The notes: a model not told the origin generated them from the letters alone. A stretch of 64,000 nt of DNA from Flavobacteriales bacterium (GCA_016702645.1 JADJDP010000010.1:1-64000), one strand, 5' to 3'. Positions 35,728-45,506 are shown, counted from the first letter of the stretch. Translations and numbers: made by a program.

Positions 35728-36471
35728 ATGAAGATCCTCGTCCTCCTGAGCCAGGTGCCCGACACCACAGCACGCATCGCCTTCACCAACGACAGCACGC
35801 AATACGACGGTAACGGCGTCACCTTCATCGTGAACCCTTACGACGAGTGGTACGCGTTGGTGCGCGCGCTGGAACTGAAAGAGGCCAAAGGCAGTGGCAG
35901 TGTGACCACCATCACGGTGGGCGGTGCCGATACCGAAGCGACCATTCGCAAGGGATTGGCCATCGGTGCCGATGAGGCCGTTCGGGTGGATGCACAACCG
36001 ACCGAAGCGTTACAGGTGGCCGAGCAGATCGCCGCGTATGCCAGGGACAAAGGCTTCGATCTGATCCTCGCAGGCAAGGAAACGATCGATCATAACGGCG
36101 GACAGGTTGGCGCGATGGTCGCCGAACTATTGGACCTTCCTTACGTGCCGCTTGCGAGCAAACTGGATGTGAGCGGAACAAGCGCGACCGTGGAGCGCGA
36201 TGTTCCCGGAGGAGTGGAGGTGGTGGAAGTGTCCCTACCCGTTGTCATCGGTGCTGCCAAGGGCATGGCCGAGCAGCGCATCCCCAACATGCGCGGCATC
36301 ATGGCGGCGCGCACGAAGCCATTGACCGTGATCGCTGCCGCTGCCGTGGACAATACGGGCGGCACCCTGAAATTCGAGTTGCCACCGGCGAAAGGCGCGG
36401 TGAAGATGATCCCTGCTGAAGAAGCCGGGAAGCTGATCGAGTTGTTGCACACCGAAGCCAAAGTGATCTGA
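35728..36471 (+). CDS. etfB: Electron transfer flavoprotein, beta subunit
   Basis: With EtfA, takes electrons from acyl-CoA and other flavin dehydrogenases and passes them to the quinone pool. 247 residues. 'LVLLSQVPDTTARI' start, 'NPYDEWYALVRALELKE', 'GADEAVRV', 'DLILAGKETIDHNGGQVGAMVAELL' (AMP/FAD-side signature), 'LPVVIGAAKGMAEQRIPNMRGIMAARTKPL'. The gap to etfA is 68 bases and the two form one operon. The group I, FAD/AMP type found in Bacteroidota; no bifurcation features seen. Confidence 0.95.
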   Translation: MKILVLLSQVPDTTARIAFTNDSTQYDGNGVTFIVNPYDEWYALVRALELKEAKGSGSVTTITVGGADTEATIRKGLAIGADEAVRVDAQPTEALQVAEQIAAYARDKGFDLILAGKETIDHNGGQVGAMVAELLDLPYVPLASKLDVSGTSATVERDVPGGVEVVEVSLPVVIGAAKGMAEQRIPNMRGIMAARTKPLTVIAAAAVDNTGGTLKFELPPAKGAVKMIPAEEAGKLIELLHTEAKVI

Positions 36472-36539
36472 AGAAATTAATCCGCAGAGGGCGAGAGAAT
36501 ACAAGGGACCGTAGTGTCGACCATCCAAACGAAAAGAGA

Positions 36540-37478
36540 ATGAGCACCATCGTCTTCATTGACACACGCGGGGAGAAGATCCCGAAGGCGGCGCAGGAAG
36601 CCGTGACCTATGCGAGCCAACTCGCTGGCGGACCCGTGACCGCCGTGACCTTCGGAAATGGCAATGGTCTCGAAGGCCTTGGTGCGTGCGGCGCGAAGAA
36701 GGTGATCGTAGCCCGTGGTGTTGCCTCTGTCGACGGCCAACAGCTGACCAAGCTCGTTTGTGATAGTGCCGCCAAGGAAAGCGCGACCACCATCGTTTGC
36801 GTGCATGATGCCACCGGTAAAGCGGTTGCTCCACGTGTGGCAGCGAGGTTGAAGGCCGGTCACATTGCCGGTGCCCTCGGGTTGCCGGTCGATGGGAAAT
36901 TCAAGCGCAACGTGTTCAGCGGAAAAGCCCAGGCGTGGATGCAGGTCACGAGCCCCGTGAAAGTGATCAGCTTGATGCCCAACTCGATCCCCATAGCGAA
37001 GGTCGAAGGCACGGCCAGCATTGAAGAGTACAGCGGCGACCTTGGTGCAGCGCGTATCACGGTGAAGGAAGTGCGCAAGGCCGGAACGGGAATTCCCTTG
37101 CCTGAGGCGGAGATCGTGGTGAGCGCCGGCCGCGGCATGAAAGGCCCTGAACATTGGGCACCGGTGGAAGAACTCGCACAACTGCTCGGCGGTGCCACGG
37201 CGTGCAGCCGTCCGGTCGCTGATATGCACTGGCGTCCGCACCACGAGCATGTGGGGCAGACCGGCGTGGCCATCCGCCCCAACTGCTACATCGCCATCGG
37301 CATCAGCGGAGCCATCCAGCACCTTGCCGGCGTTAACCAGAGCAAGGTGATCGCGGTGATCAACAAGGATCCCGAAGCCCCTTTCTTCAAGGCGGCGGAT
37401 TATGGCATCGTGGGCGACGCCTTCGAGATCCTTCCCAAACTCATCGAAGCGGCCAGGAAGCTCAACGCGGAACGCTGA
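36540..37478 (+). CDS. etfA: Electron transfer flavoprotein, alpha subunit
   Basis: 312 residues. N-terminal domain with 'TYASQLAGGPVTAVTFG', C-terminal FAD-binding domain with 'EIVVSAGRGMKG', 'GGATACSRPVADMHWRPHHEHVGQTG', 'PNCYIAIGISGAIQHLAG' and 'VIAVINKDPEAPFFKAADYGIVGDAFEILPKL', all standard EtfA signatures contacting FAD. Cytoplasmic partner of EtfB. Stop at 37478, 46 bases before the next gene, which has its own -7 box. Confidence 0.95.
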   Translation: MSTIVFIDTRGEKIPKAAQEAVTYASQLAGGPVTAVTFGNGNGLEGLGACGAKKVIVARGVASVDGQQLTKLVCDSAAKESATTIVCVHDATGKAVAPRVAARLKAGHIAGALGLPVDGKFKRNVFSGKAQAWMQVTSPVKVISLMPNSIPIAKVEGTASIEEYSGDLGAARITVKEVRKAGTGIPLPEAEIVVSAGRGMKGPEHWAPVEELAQLLGGATACSRPVADMHWRPHHEHVGQTGVAIRPNCYIAIGISGAIQHLAGVNQSKVIAVINKDPEAPFFKAADYGIVGDAFEILPKLIEAARKLNAER

Positions 37479-37498
37479 ACCGGTAAAGGGGCGTCGCG

Positions 37499-37506
37499 TA
37501 TCTTCA
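37499..37506 (+). promoter_or_regulatory. -7 box of the bifunctional-nuclease-like gene
   Basis: TATCTTCA, 18 bases before the ATG at 37525. Confidence 0.4.
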
Positions 37507-37524
37507 CGGCCCGCCAAGCCAAGG

Positions 37525-38130
37525 ATGGACAAGGTCGAGCTGAAGTTCCTGCGCATCACGTACAGCCACACGCATGCGGGGGCTTATGCGCTCATCCTTG
37601 CCGAGGTTGTCGGCGATCGCCGCCTGCCCATCATCATCGGTGGTGTGGAGGCCCAAGCCATCGCGATCCAGGTCGAGAACATCAAACCCGCTCGCCCGCT
37701 CACGCACGACCTCTTCAAGAACGTGGCCGATGAACTCGCTTTCAACCTGAAAGAAGTGATCATCAACGACCTGGTGGAGGGCATCTTCCACGCCAAACTG
37801 GTGATCGAACAGAACGGCCGCGAAGTGGGGATCGATGCGCGCAGCAGCGATGCCATTGCGCTCGCACTTCGGTTCGATTGCCCGATCCACACGTACGAGT
37901 TCATCCTCGGCGCCGCCGGCTTGAAGGTGGAAGAAGGTGACGAGGAAAAAGAGAAGGAAGCGGAAGCAAGCGAACCGAAGAAGCCCGGCAAAAGCAAGGA
38001 GAAGCGTTCGGTGACAGCGGCGAGCATCGATGAGTTGCGCGGGATGCTGGAAGAAGCATTGGACAACGAGGACTACGAACGGGCCTCCAAATTGCGCGAC
38101 GAGATCAAGCGACGCGAACAGACGAACTGA
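37525..38130 (+). CDS. Bifunctional nuclease (BFN/DUF151) domain protein with C-terminal UVR motif
   Basis: 201 residues. Residues 1-135 are a DUF151/BFN domain ('LPIIIGGVEAQAIAI', 'PLTHDLFKNVADEL', 'DARSSDAIALALR'). A charged Glu/Lys linker follows, and the end (about 165-201) is a UVR motif 'IDELRGMLEEALDNEDYERASKLRDEIKRRE', a helix pair used for protein contacts in UvrB/UvrC and McsA. Plant members have nuclease activity; the bacterial role is unknown. The DUF151-UVR order is a recurrent architecture in this phylum. Confidence 0.88.
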   Translation: MDKVELKFLRITYSHTHAGAYALILAEVVGDRRLPIIIGGVEAQAIAIQVENIKPARPLTHDLFKNVADELAFNLKEVIINDLVEGIFHAKLVIEQNGREVGIDARSSDAIALALRFDCPIHTYEFILGAAGLKVEEGDEEKEKEAEASEPKKPGKSKEKRSVTAASIDELRGMLEEALDNEDYERASKLRDEIKRREQTN

Positions 38131-38176
38131 GCTGGTCCGGTGCGCTCCGGCCCTCTTGCCCACTTCCGAGAAACCC

Positions 38177-38184
38177 TACATTGC
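38177..38184 (+). promoter_or_regulatory. Weak -7-like box before the transporter operon
   Basis: TACATTGC, 6/8 to consensus, 19 bases before the ATG at 38204. Confidence 0.2.
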
Positions 38185-38203
38185 CACGACCTAACCGTGT
38201 CGA

Positions 38204-39745
38204 ATGGCGAACACTGATTCCTGGGGCTCGCGCGTGGGCCTCATCTTGGCGATGGCGGGCAACGCCGTGGGCTTGGGCAACTTCCTTCGGTTCCCGGTTC
38301 AGGCGATCCAGAACGGAGGTGGGGCGTTCATCATTCCGTACCTCGTTTGCTTCCTGCTCATGGGAATTCCGCTCTTGTGGGTGGAATGGAGCATGGGTCG
38401 TTTCGGTGGTCGCAAGGGAAATCATAGCACACCGTTCATCCTCCACGAGATGGACCCGAAGCGTGCGATGTGGAAGTACATCGGTGTCTTCGGCATCTTC
38501 ACCAACCTGGCCGTAGCCGCCTACTACTGCTACTTGGAAAGTTGGACGCTCAGCTACATCTGGCACAGCATCGCGGGCAGCTTCAACGGCCAGACCGCGG
38601 ACCAGGTCGCCGGGTTCTTCAGCAACTATGTGGATATCAACACCACCACAACGGGGATCCCTTTTGAACCGATCGTGTTCTGGTTGATCTGCCTCGCACT
38701 GAACACATGGATCCTCGCCCAAGGCTTGAGCGGTGGCGTGGAGAAGGTGGCCAAGATCGGCATGCCCCTCTTGATCATCTTCGGCATCTTCCTCGCCGTG
38801 AAAGCCGTCACGCTCACCGCTGGCGAGAACGGGGCGATCAACGACGGCACGGTCGGACTCAACTTCCTTTGGACACCGGATTACAGCAGCATCTGGAGCG
38901 CCAAGGTGTGGCTGGCCGCTGCGGGGCAGATCTTCTTCACCCTGAGCGTGGGCATGGGCAGCATCCATTGCTACGCCAGCTACGTGAAGAAGAAGGACGA
39001 TATCGCCCTGAACGCCATGAGCGCCGGTTGGATGAACGAGTTCGTGGAAGTGGTTCTGGGCGCAAGCATCATCATCCCCATCAGCATCGGGTACCTTGGC
39101 ATCGACCGGGTGGTGGAACTCACACAGAGCGGCGGACTCGGTCTCGGGTTCAAGACCCTGCCCTACTTGTTCACCCAGTGGGGCCCCACCCTCGCGCTGA
39201 TCGCCGGGGTGTGTTGGTTCGGCTTGTTGTTCTTCGCCGGCATCACCTCGTCCCTCGCCATGGGTACACCGGTCATGGGCTTCCTGAAGGATGAGTTCGG
39301 CTGGAAGCACAAGCCGGCTGCCTGGTTCTTCGGCTTGCTGATCCTGATCCTGGGACTGCCGACCGTTATCTGGTTCCCATCCGTGTTCGATGAGTACGAC
39401 TACTGGGCCGGTACGGTGAGCTTGGTGGTCTTCGCCCTCGTGGAGATCATCCTTTTCGCATGGGTCTTCGGAATGGACAAAGGGTGGAAGGAGATCACCA
39501 CCGGCGCCGACATCAAGGTGCCCACCATCTTCCGGCTCATCATCAAATTCGTTACTCCGCTCTTCCTCGGCTTCGTGTTCATCATGTCATTGCCCGGTAT
39601 CTGGGACAAGATCACCGACACCTCCGCGCCCTGGCAAGTGCATGCCTCGCGCGTGCTCCTGCTTGTGCTGTTCCTCACCATATGCTGGTTCGTGCGCGTG
39701 GCCTACCTCAAGCGCAAGGCAGCCTACAAAACCACCCACCGATGA
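38204..39745 (+). CDS. Sodium-dependent NSS-family (SNF) symporter
   Basis: 513 residues, about 12 transmembrane helices with the LeuT fold. TM1 'GLILAMAGNAVGLGNFLRFPVQAIQNGGGAFIIPY' (shown in two motif parts) holds the Na+ and substrate site; 'GSIHCYASY' in TM6 and 'GITSSLAMGTPV' in TM8 are conserved. Imports amino acids or similar with Na+. The stop overlaps the ATG of a 45-residue gene (ATGA) that looks like an NSS small subunit, as in MetP/MetS, so methionine/alanine-type substrates are possible but unproven. Confidence 0.9.
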   Translation: MANTDSWGSRVGLILAMAGNAVGLGNFLRFPVQAIQNGGGAFIIPYLVCFLLMGIPLLWVEWSMGRFGGRKGNHSTPFILHEMDPKRAMWKYIGVFGIFTNLAVAAYYCYLESWTLSYIWHSIAGSFNGQTADQVAGFFSNYVDINTTTTGIPFEPIVFWLICLALNTWILAQGLSGGVEKVAKIGMPLLIIFGIFLAVKAVTLTAGENGAINDGTVGLNFLWTPDYSSIWSAKVWLAAAGQIFFTLSVGMGSIHCYASYVKKKDDIALNAMSAGWMNEFVEVVLGASIIIPISIGYLGIDRVVELTQSGGLGLGFKTLPYLFTQWGPTLALIAGVCWFGLLFFAGITSSLAMGTPVMGFLKDEFGWKHKPAAWFFGLLILILGLPTVIWFPSVFDEYDYWAGTVSLVVFALVEIILFAWVFGMDKGWKEITTGADIKVPTIFRLIIKFVTPLFLGFVFIMSLPGIWDKITDTSAPWQVHASRVLLLVLFLTICWFVRVAYLKRKAAYKTTHR

Positions 39746-39879
39746 CCACGAGCGCACTTACGCTGATGCTCTTCTCCATGGGCATCGTCACCTTCTTCAC
39801 TGCGTACTTCTTCTGGCGCGTGCTCACGGCCAAGCCGAAGCGCGAACCCGATAGCTACACCGACGACGACAAGGATTGA
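39742..39879 (+). CDS. Small accessory subunit of the NSS symporter
   Basis: 45 residues: one transmembrane helix (LTLMLFSMGIVTFFTAYFFW) followed by a short Lys then Asp-rich tail (KPKREPDSYTDDDKD). Start overlaps the transporter stop by 4 bases. Size, topology and coupling match the MetS-type small subunits required by some NSS transporters, and the sequence begins 'MTTSA' like them. The short length makes the assignment depend on context. Confidence 0.75.
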   Translation: MTTSALTLMLFSMGIVTFFTAYFFWRVLTAKPKREPDSYTDDDKD

Positions 39880-39889
39880 CGGTGGCGCC

Positions 39890-40969
39890 ATGACATCGGT
39901 GGACGATGATGCTCGCAGGTACCTGAGCGCGTTCAGGTTGCGCAAGGTGCTCTTGCCGGTGGCTATCGGCTTGGGAATAACGGCGCTTTTGGTCTGGCAA
40001 TACTCCGACTGGACCGCGCTCAACGCCGTACGCTGGACCTGGTCCACCACCTTTTGGATGTTGCTCGCTGCGCTGAGCGTGGTACTGCGTGATTACGCCT
40101 ACATGGTGCGCATCCGCCACCTTACGGAACAGCACCTCACGTGGTACAGGACCTTCGTCGTGATCATGCTCTGGGAGTTCGCTTCGGCGCTGGCACCGGG
40201 CATCATCGGCGGAGGGTTCCTCTTCGCCATTTTCATTCTCTCGCGCGAAGGCGTTGAAGCGGGCAAGAGCATCACCATCATCACGTTCACGTCCTTCCTC
40301 GATGGCATCTTCCTCGCGTTGATGGCACCGCTGGTGTACTTCACGATCGGTCGCGAGGAACTCTTCAGTGGCGCGCAATTGGAGGGCAGTTGGATCGGCG
40401 GCGGCTTCTTCGTTTCGTTCTGGACGGTCTACTTCCTCATCCTCGGGTACAAGCTCTTCGTGGCCTATGCGCTCTTTGTGAACCCGGTGTTCGTGAAGCG
40501 TGCGCTCGTGGGCATCTTCTCCGCGCCGTTCCTGCGTCGCTGGCGCCGCAACATGGTCACCACCGGAGATCAATTGATCACGGCCGCAAATGGATTGAAG
40601 AAACAGCCATGGAGCTATTGGTGGCCCGCCCTCATCGCCACCTTCGTTTCATGGACCGCGCGGTACTCGATCGTCAATTGCATCCTCCACGCCTTCCACC
40701 CGGAAATGGGTTTCTCCAACGACCTCGTGATCTACGGCAAGCAGGTTGTCATGGGCATCCTGGTTCTGCTGAGCCCCACTCCCGGGGGCAGCGGGTTGGC
40801 GGAGTTCATCTTCAACGATTTCCTGGGCATGTTCATCGCCACCGGGCTTGCTCCGGCGCTCGCATTGCTCTGGCGCATGATGAGCTACTATCCTTACATC
40901 GTCATGGGTTCGGTGCTGCTGCCCCGCTGGGTGCGCCGCAACGTCCTTCGTCCCACCACCAACGACTGA
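39890..40969 (+). CDS. UPF0104 / lysylphosphatidylglycerol-synthase-TM-like membrane protein
   Basis: 359 residues, about 8 transmembrane helices. Sequence features of the AglD/MprF flippase-like N-terminal fold: 'LRDYAYMVRI', 'FASALAPGIIGGGF', 'LLSPTPGGSGLAEFIF' (conserved PTPGG motif). Related proteins move or make lipids; no catalytic domain here, so a flippase-type role is only a suggestion. 10 bases after the small subunit gene, so in the same operon; no reason for the link to the symporter is visible. Confidence 0.8.
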   Translation: MTSVDDDARRYLSAFRLRKVLLPVAIGLGITALLVWQYSDWTALNAVRWTWSTTFWMLLAALSVVLRDYAYMVRIRHLTEQHLTWYRTFVVIMLWEFASALAPGIIGGGFLFAIFILSREGVEAGKSITIITFTSFLDGIFLALMAPLVYFTIGREELFSGAQLEGSWIGGGFFVSFWTVYFLILGYKLFVAYALFVNPVFVKRALVGIFSAPFLRRWRRNMVTTGDQLITAANGLKKQPWSYWWPALIATFVSWTARYSIVNCILHAFHPEMGFSNDLVIYGKQVVMGILVLLSPTPGGSGLAEFIFNDFLGMFIATGLAPALALLWRMMSYYPYIVMGSVLLPRWVRRNVLRPTTND

Positions 40970-40979
40970 ACTTTCCACC

Positions 40980-42259
40980 ATGCAATTGGAACGCTTCACC
41001 GGCCTCATCGGCATCGCGCTCATCCTGGGTCTCGCCTTCCTCGCCAGCAACAACCGCAAGGCGATCAACTACCGACTGGTGGGCAGTGGCCTGCTGCTGC
41101 AGGTGGTGATCGCCCTGCTCGTGCTCAAGGTGGCACCGGTAACCCAGTTCTTCCAGTGGCTCGGCCGTGGCATGGGCCACATCGAGGAATTCGCGCGTGC
41201 CGGTGCCGCCTTCGTGTACGGCGGGGTCATCGCGCAACAGCCCGACGGCAGCATGGCGAACTATTGGGGCGGTGGCTTCGTGTTCGCCTTCAACGTTACC
41301 GCAACGATCATCCTGGTGTGCGTGATCGTAGCGGTGCTCTACCACATCGGCCTCATGCAACGCGTGGTGAGCGTGATAGCCAGAGGCATGAACTGGGTGA
41401 TGCGCGTGAGCGGTGCCGAAGCATTGAGCAATGTGGCCAGCGCCTTCGTGGGGCAGGTGGAAGCTCAGGTGATGATACGCCCCTACCTCGCGGGCATGAC
41501 GCGCAGTGAACTGCTGGCGAGCATGAGCGGGAGCCTTGCCTGCATTGCAGGTGGCATCCTCATCGTCTACGTGAACATGGGGAAGGCCGCAGGAATGGAC
41601 CTCGCACCTTTCCTGCTTACCGCGAGTTTGATGGCAGCACCTGGCGCTTGGTCATCAGCAAGATCGTGTGGCCCGAGACCGAAGAGAGCCAGACCATGGG
41701 CAAGGTGAAGCTGGAGGTTAAGAGCAACTACACCAATTTGGTCGACGCCATCGGTCACGGTGCGGGCGACGGCTTCAAGATCGCCATGAACGTGATCGCC
41801 ATGCTCATCGGCTTCATCGCGCTCATTGCCATGATCAACTGGATCGCCGCGTACTTCATCCACATGGTGGATCCCACCTTCGGCGCGGATGGAACCACCG
41901 CGTTGAACTGGCTCTTCGGCAAGCTCTTCTATCCGATGGCCTGGGCCATGGGCGTGCCCAGCGCCGATGTGGCCAATGTGGCCACGCTCCTCGGGCAGAA
42001 GCTCACCATCAATGAATTCGTCGCGTTCAAGAGCCTCACGGACCAAACGATCCCGATCGTAACGGAGAAGGGCCTGCTCATCGTGAGCTTCGCGATCTGC
42101 GGCTTCGCCAACTTCAGCAGCGTGGGCATGCAGATCGGTGGTATCGGGGAACTTGCTCCCTCGCGCCGGGCCGACCTTGCCAAGCTTGGTTTGAAGGCGC
42201 TCTTCTGCGGCACGCTCGCGAGCTACATGAGCGCGACGATCGCGGGAATACTCATGTAG
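40980..42259 (+). CDS. NupC-type (CNT) nucleoside transporter, frame broken by a 1-base deletion
   Basis: Concentrative nucleoside transporter: nucleoside with H+ or Na+. About 426 residues after repair. 'GSGLLLQVVIALLVLK' start, gate region, 'GGGFVFAFNV', 'ALSNVASAFVGQVEAQVMIRPYLAGMTRSEL' (nucleoside-binding signature, read as two motifs), then the break in TT at 41648-41649 (one T more restores 'GALVISKIVWPETEES'), and C-terminal 'FAICGFANFSSVGMQIGGIGELAPSRR'. Fits with the deoxynucleoside kinases and Ade elsewhere in the window. Last gene of the operon starting at 38204. Confidence 0.9.
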
Positions 42260-42332
42260 TCCTCATCGACGGTCGCTGGTTACTACAGCAAGCGTGTCCT
42301 CGGCTGGTTGCGCATGCCACGGAACGCCGCTC

Positions 42333-42340
42333 TACCTTCA
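42333..42340 (+). promoter_or_regulatory. -7 box of the exported protein gene
   Basis: TACCTTCA, 19 bases before the ATG at 42360. Confidence 0.4.
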
Positions 42341-42359
42341 GCCCTTCATCTCCTTCGTC

Positions 42360-43985
42360 ATGATACGATCGCTCTTCTCCATCTATTTGTTCGCATTCGG
42401 CACCTTGGTGAGCGCACAAGCCACCCTGGTGCAACATGGCAAACCTTTCAGCAAAGTGTTGAAGGGGTCCAATGGTGATCTCTTCACGGTTGTCGATGGC
42501 CTCTTCGCGAAGGATGGCCGTCATGTGCTCTATGCGGAAGAGGGGCTTGTCCCGAAAGTGGTCCGGCTGGATGCGCTTTTGCAACCAACGGAGGAACTGG
42601 TGTTGAAAGACCTGGCGATCGACGGCCTGAAGTGGACCGGTGTGGCGCCCGTTGTCGTGAACAATGAACTGCGCTGCGTGCTGGTGAGCAACGGGAAGAA
42701 GAACGCGGAATACGGCATTGGCACGGTGAACACGAGCGGCACGCTTGCGATCACCGGATTCCGCAAACTCGCCGCGTTCGAGCTGCCCTATGTGAACGAT
42801 CCCGCCAACACGCTGGCCGAACGACCGCTTCCGGACCCGATCCTCTTCACGCACGGCCTCGCTTACGCCCAGCAGGAACGCATCGTGCGCAGCACCGATG
42901 GCTTCTACCTCCTGAACCACTTCACGCACAATGGCAAGGGGAACAAGCGCTTCTTCTTCGCTTACCTCGACAAGGAGTTCGATGTGCTGTGGAGCGGCTC
43001 CGTGGAACTGCCATACGAGGATGCGAAGAGCAGCATCCACCAGATCGTACTGGCACCCGATGGCGTCATCCGCCTGCTCACTTACGTGTTCCAATGCAAG
43101 AGCGAGGAACAACTCGGCGACAAGAACTGCCACGAACTGCACCTGACCACGATCACCGAAAGCGGAAAGACCGTGACCGATATCCTGCTCGACAAGGACT
43201 TCGTGAGCAGCGCGCGCATGCTGGAACGCGCCAAGGGACGCGTGACGCTCGCGCTGCGCTATGGATCGCTCACCGGCCAACCCGGCGTGGTGGTCACCTT
43301 CGATCCTTCCGATCCAAAATTGAAACCAACGCCGTTGGTCCCACAGCGCCTGCCGAGCATCCGCAAGGCGCGACTGATGGCCTATGGCGATCCCACCGCC
43401 GATCCGCGCAAGTTGGTATCGCGCACGGCCAAGGTGCCCGACGAGATCGTGGATATCCTGCCTGCGTCGGACGGAGGAACGATCGTGGTGGAGACCTTCT
43501 TGGAAAACGCGTTCCCTCTGCAGATGGGTGAAGCGATCGCCATGCGTCACCTGAGCGGCCCGGTGCGCGTGACCCATGTGTTGCCGAACGATAGTCTCGG
43601 CTGGCAGAAAGTGGTCGATCGCGCGCTGATGACGACAGCTGGTCAGGGGTATGAAGGATCGGAAGTGATGCAGGGTGCCAGCGGATTGCTCCTGCTCCAC
43701 GGCCACACACCAAAAGGCTATGAGGCCATCCTGCGCGCCGGATCCGAAGCAACAGGTGAGAAGGGCTCCATGCCTGCGGAGCCTCAGGTGCTCAAGGCCG
43801 TGATCATGGACAAATCCGGACAAGTGACGGGCGAAGGAACCGCCTTGATGATGGAAGATGCCTTCGTTCCCTGCCCAATGGGTGTGCTGCTGGAGCCCGG
43901 TGGCACCAAGGCGTTGGTGAAGAGCTACGACCGCGGCACGCAGTACCGGTTCAGCGTGATCGACCTCGCAAGGCTGGGCCAATAG
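42360..43985 (+). CDS. Exported protein, unknown
   Basis: 541 residues. Signal peptide (IRSLFSIYLFAFGTLVSAQ), then a long beta-rich soluble region with repeated 'DGGxIVVET', 'DGVIRLLTYVF' type strands, compatible with a beta-propeller. No catalytic motif, no T9SS domain, no transmembrane helix beyond the signal. I do not recognise the family. Monocistronic, between NupC and ClC genes. The ATG at 42360 begins the signal peptide, so the longer reading is rejected. Confidence 0.7.
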   Translation: MIRSLFSIYLFAFGTLVSAQATLVQHGKPFSKVLKGSNGDLFTVVDGLFAKDGRHVLYAEEGLVPKVVRLDALLQPTEELVLKDLAIDGLKWTGVAPVVVNNELRCVLVSNGKKNAEYGIGTVNTSGTLAITGFRKLAAFELPYVNDPANTLAERPLPDPILFTHGLAYAQQERIVRSTDGFYLLNHFTHNGKGNKRFFFAYLDKEFDVLWSGSVELPYEDAKSSIHQIVLAPDGVIRLLTYVFQCKSEEQLGDKNCHELHLTTITESGKTVTDILLDKDFVSSARMLERAKGRVTLALRYGSLTGQPGVVVTFDPSDPKLKPTPLVPQRLPSIRKARLMAYGDPTADPRKLVSRTAKVPDEIVDILPASDGGTIVVETFLENAFPLQMGEAIAMRHLSGPVRVTHVLPNDSLGWQKVVDRALMTTAGQGYEGSEVMQGASGLLLLHGHTPKGYEAILRAGSEATGEKGSMPAEPQVLKAVIMDKSGQVTGEGTALMMEDAFVPCPMGVLLEPGGTKALVKSYDRGTQYRFSVIDLARLGQ

Positions 43986-44037
43986 CGACTGTTGATCACT
44001 TGCTCCTGAACGGCCGAAGGGCACAAGAGCACCCGGC

Positions 44038-44045
44038 TACTTTTG
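44038..44045 (+). promoter_or_regulatory. -7 box of the ClC gene
   Basis: TACTTTTG, consensus match, 30 bases before the ATG at 44076. Confidence 0.5.
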
Positions 44046-44075
44046 GCCGCTCCCGAGGGATAGGGACCCGGAAGC

Positions 44076-45506
44076 ATGCCAGTAGAACGCTCATCTACGC
44101 TCACCGAGAAGCTGAAGGCGCTCTTTTCGGGCTTATTGGAGCGCGTGCGACAATTCGTGGCGCGCACGAACGCGAAGGACTTCATCCTGCTCGCACTGCC
44201 TTATCAAGTGAGCGCTGTCCTCACAGCGCTGGTGGCCGTCGGCTACACTTGGCTCTTCAACTGGATGGAAGAACGGAACGCTGACCTGCTCGCGATCGAT
44301 CACCGCCTCATCTTCCTTTCCGCTCCCATCAGTTTCCTCCTCTCCTGGTGGCTGGTCTTCCGTTTTGCACCGCTCGCTGGGGGAAGCGGTATCCCGCAGT
44401 TGATGGCCGCCGTGGAAGTAGCCACCGAGAAGAAGACCGATCGTTCGTGGCGCTTCCTCAACGTGCGCATCATCATCGTGAAGATCGCCAGCAGCCTCGC
44501 CATGGTGGTGGGCGGCGGTGCCGTGGGACGCGAAGGACCCACCTTGCAGATCGCGGGCAGCATCTATCGGAGCGTACACAAGTTGTTACCGCCTTTCTGG
44601 CCGCGCGTGAGCCGCCAGGTGATGATGATCACCGGTGGCGCAGCGGGACTGAGCGCAGCATTCAACACACCGCTAGGCGGGATCGTGTTCGCGGTGGAGG
44701 AACTGACGAAGACGCACATCGCGCAATTCCGCACGGCGGTGCTCACAGCGGTCATCCTCAGCGGCATGACGGCGCAATGGCTGCTGGGCCCCTATCTCAT
44801 GCTCGGCTATCCGAAGCTCGCCCCTGCCACCGTGAGCTTCATGTACAAGATCCTGCTGCTGTCGGTGGTCGCCGGGATCCTCGGTGCCTTGTTCTGTCGA
44901 GGCCTGCTTGCCATGGACAAGTTGCGGCGCAAGCTGAAAGGAGCATGGATCCCGGCAGGGTTTGCGGTCCTGTGCTCCCTACTCTTCGCTTGCACGGTGT
45001 ACTTCTTCGGTGCATCAGCGCTTGGTTCCGGGCACCATCTTTTGCAAGACCATCTGTTCGCAGAGAACGTGGATCCCTCCTGGCGAACGGTAACCGGTCG
45101 CTTGCTCGGTCCGCTCTTCTCCTTCTCATCCGGTGGAGCCGGTGGGATCTTCGCGCCTTCGCTCGCCAGTGGAGCAGCTGTGGGCGGTTGGCTCACTGAA
45201 CAACTCGGCCTTGCCGAATCGCGTGGCCAATTCAACCTGCTCGTGCTCGCCGGTATGACGGCCTTCCTCACGGGAGTTACCCGCTCGCCCTTCACCAGCG
45301 CCATCATCGTGCTGGAGATGACCGACCGCCACAGTGCCATCTTCCAGTTGATGTACGCCAGCATCGTGGGTTACCTCATCGCCTACGTGGTGGACCGCAA
45401 GAGCTACTACGAGCGGATGAAGGACCGGCTGCTGAAGGGACTGCCCGATTGGCCGCCGAAGGAAGAGGTGCAACCTGCAGGGGTGCGACCGAAAGCGGTG
45501 GAGTAA
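44076..45506 (+). CDS. ClC-family chloride channel/antiporter
   Basis: 476 residues with the ClC fold. Filter motifs: 'GGSGIPQ' (about 101-107), 'GREGPTLQ' with gating Glu153, 'GGAGGIFAPSLASGAAVG', and a conserved Tyr in a late helix. The acidic internal site of H+-coupled members is present ('FAVEELTKT'), suggesting an H+/anion antiporter. No CBS domain. The selectivity Ser-Gly-Ser is as for chloride; fluoride specificity is not indicated. Inner membrane. thyA follows 12 bases later with its own -7 box. Confidence 0.9.
   Translation: MPVERSSTLTEKLKALFSGLLERVRQFVARTNAKDFILLALPYQVSAVLTALVAVGYTWLFNWMEERNADLLAIDHRLIFLSAPISFLLSWWLVFRFAPLAGGSGIPQLMAAVEVATEKKTDRSWRFLNVRIIIVKIASSLAMVVGGGAVGREGPTLQIAGSIYRSVHKLLPPFWPRVSRQVMMITGGAAGLSAAFNTPLGGIVFAVEELTKTHIAQFRTAVLTAVILSGMTAQWLLGPYLMLGYPKLAPATVSFMYKILLLSVVAGILGALFCRGLLAMDKLRRKLKGAWIPAGFAVLCSLLFACTVYFFGASALGSGHHLLQDHLFAENVDPSWRTVTGRLLGPLFSFSSGGAGGIFAPSLASGAAVGGWLTEQLGLAESRGQFNLLVLAGMTAFLTGVTRSPFTSAIIVLEMTDRHSAIFQLMYASIVGYLIAYVVDRKSYYERMKDRLLKGLPDWPPKEEVQPAGVRPKAVE

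Noticed and set aside
42252..44024. 590-codon open frame on the minus strand
   Set aside because: Mirror of the exported protein at 42360, which has a signal peptide and promoter.
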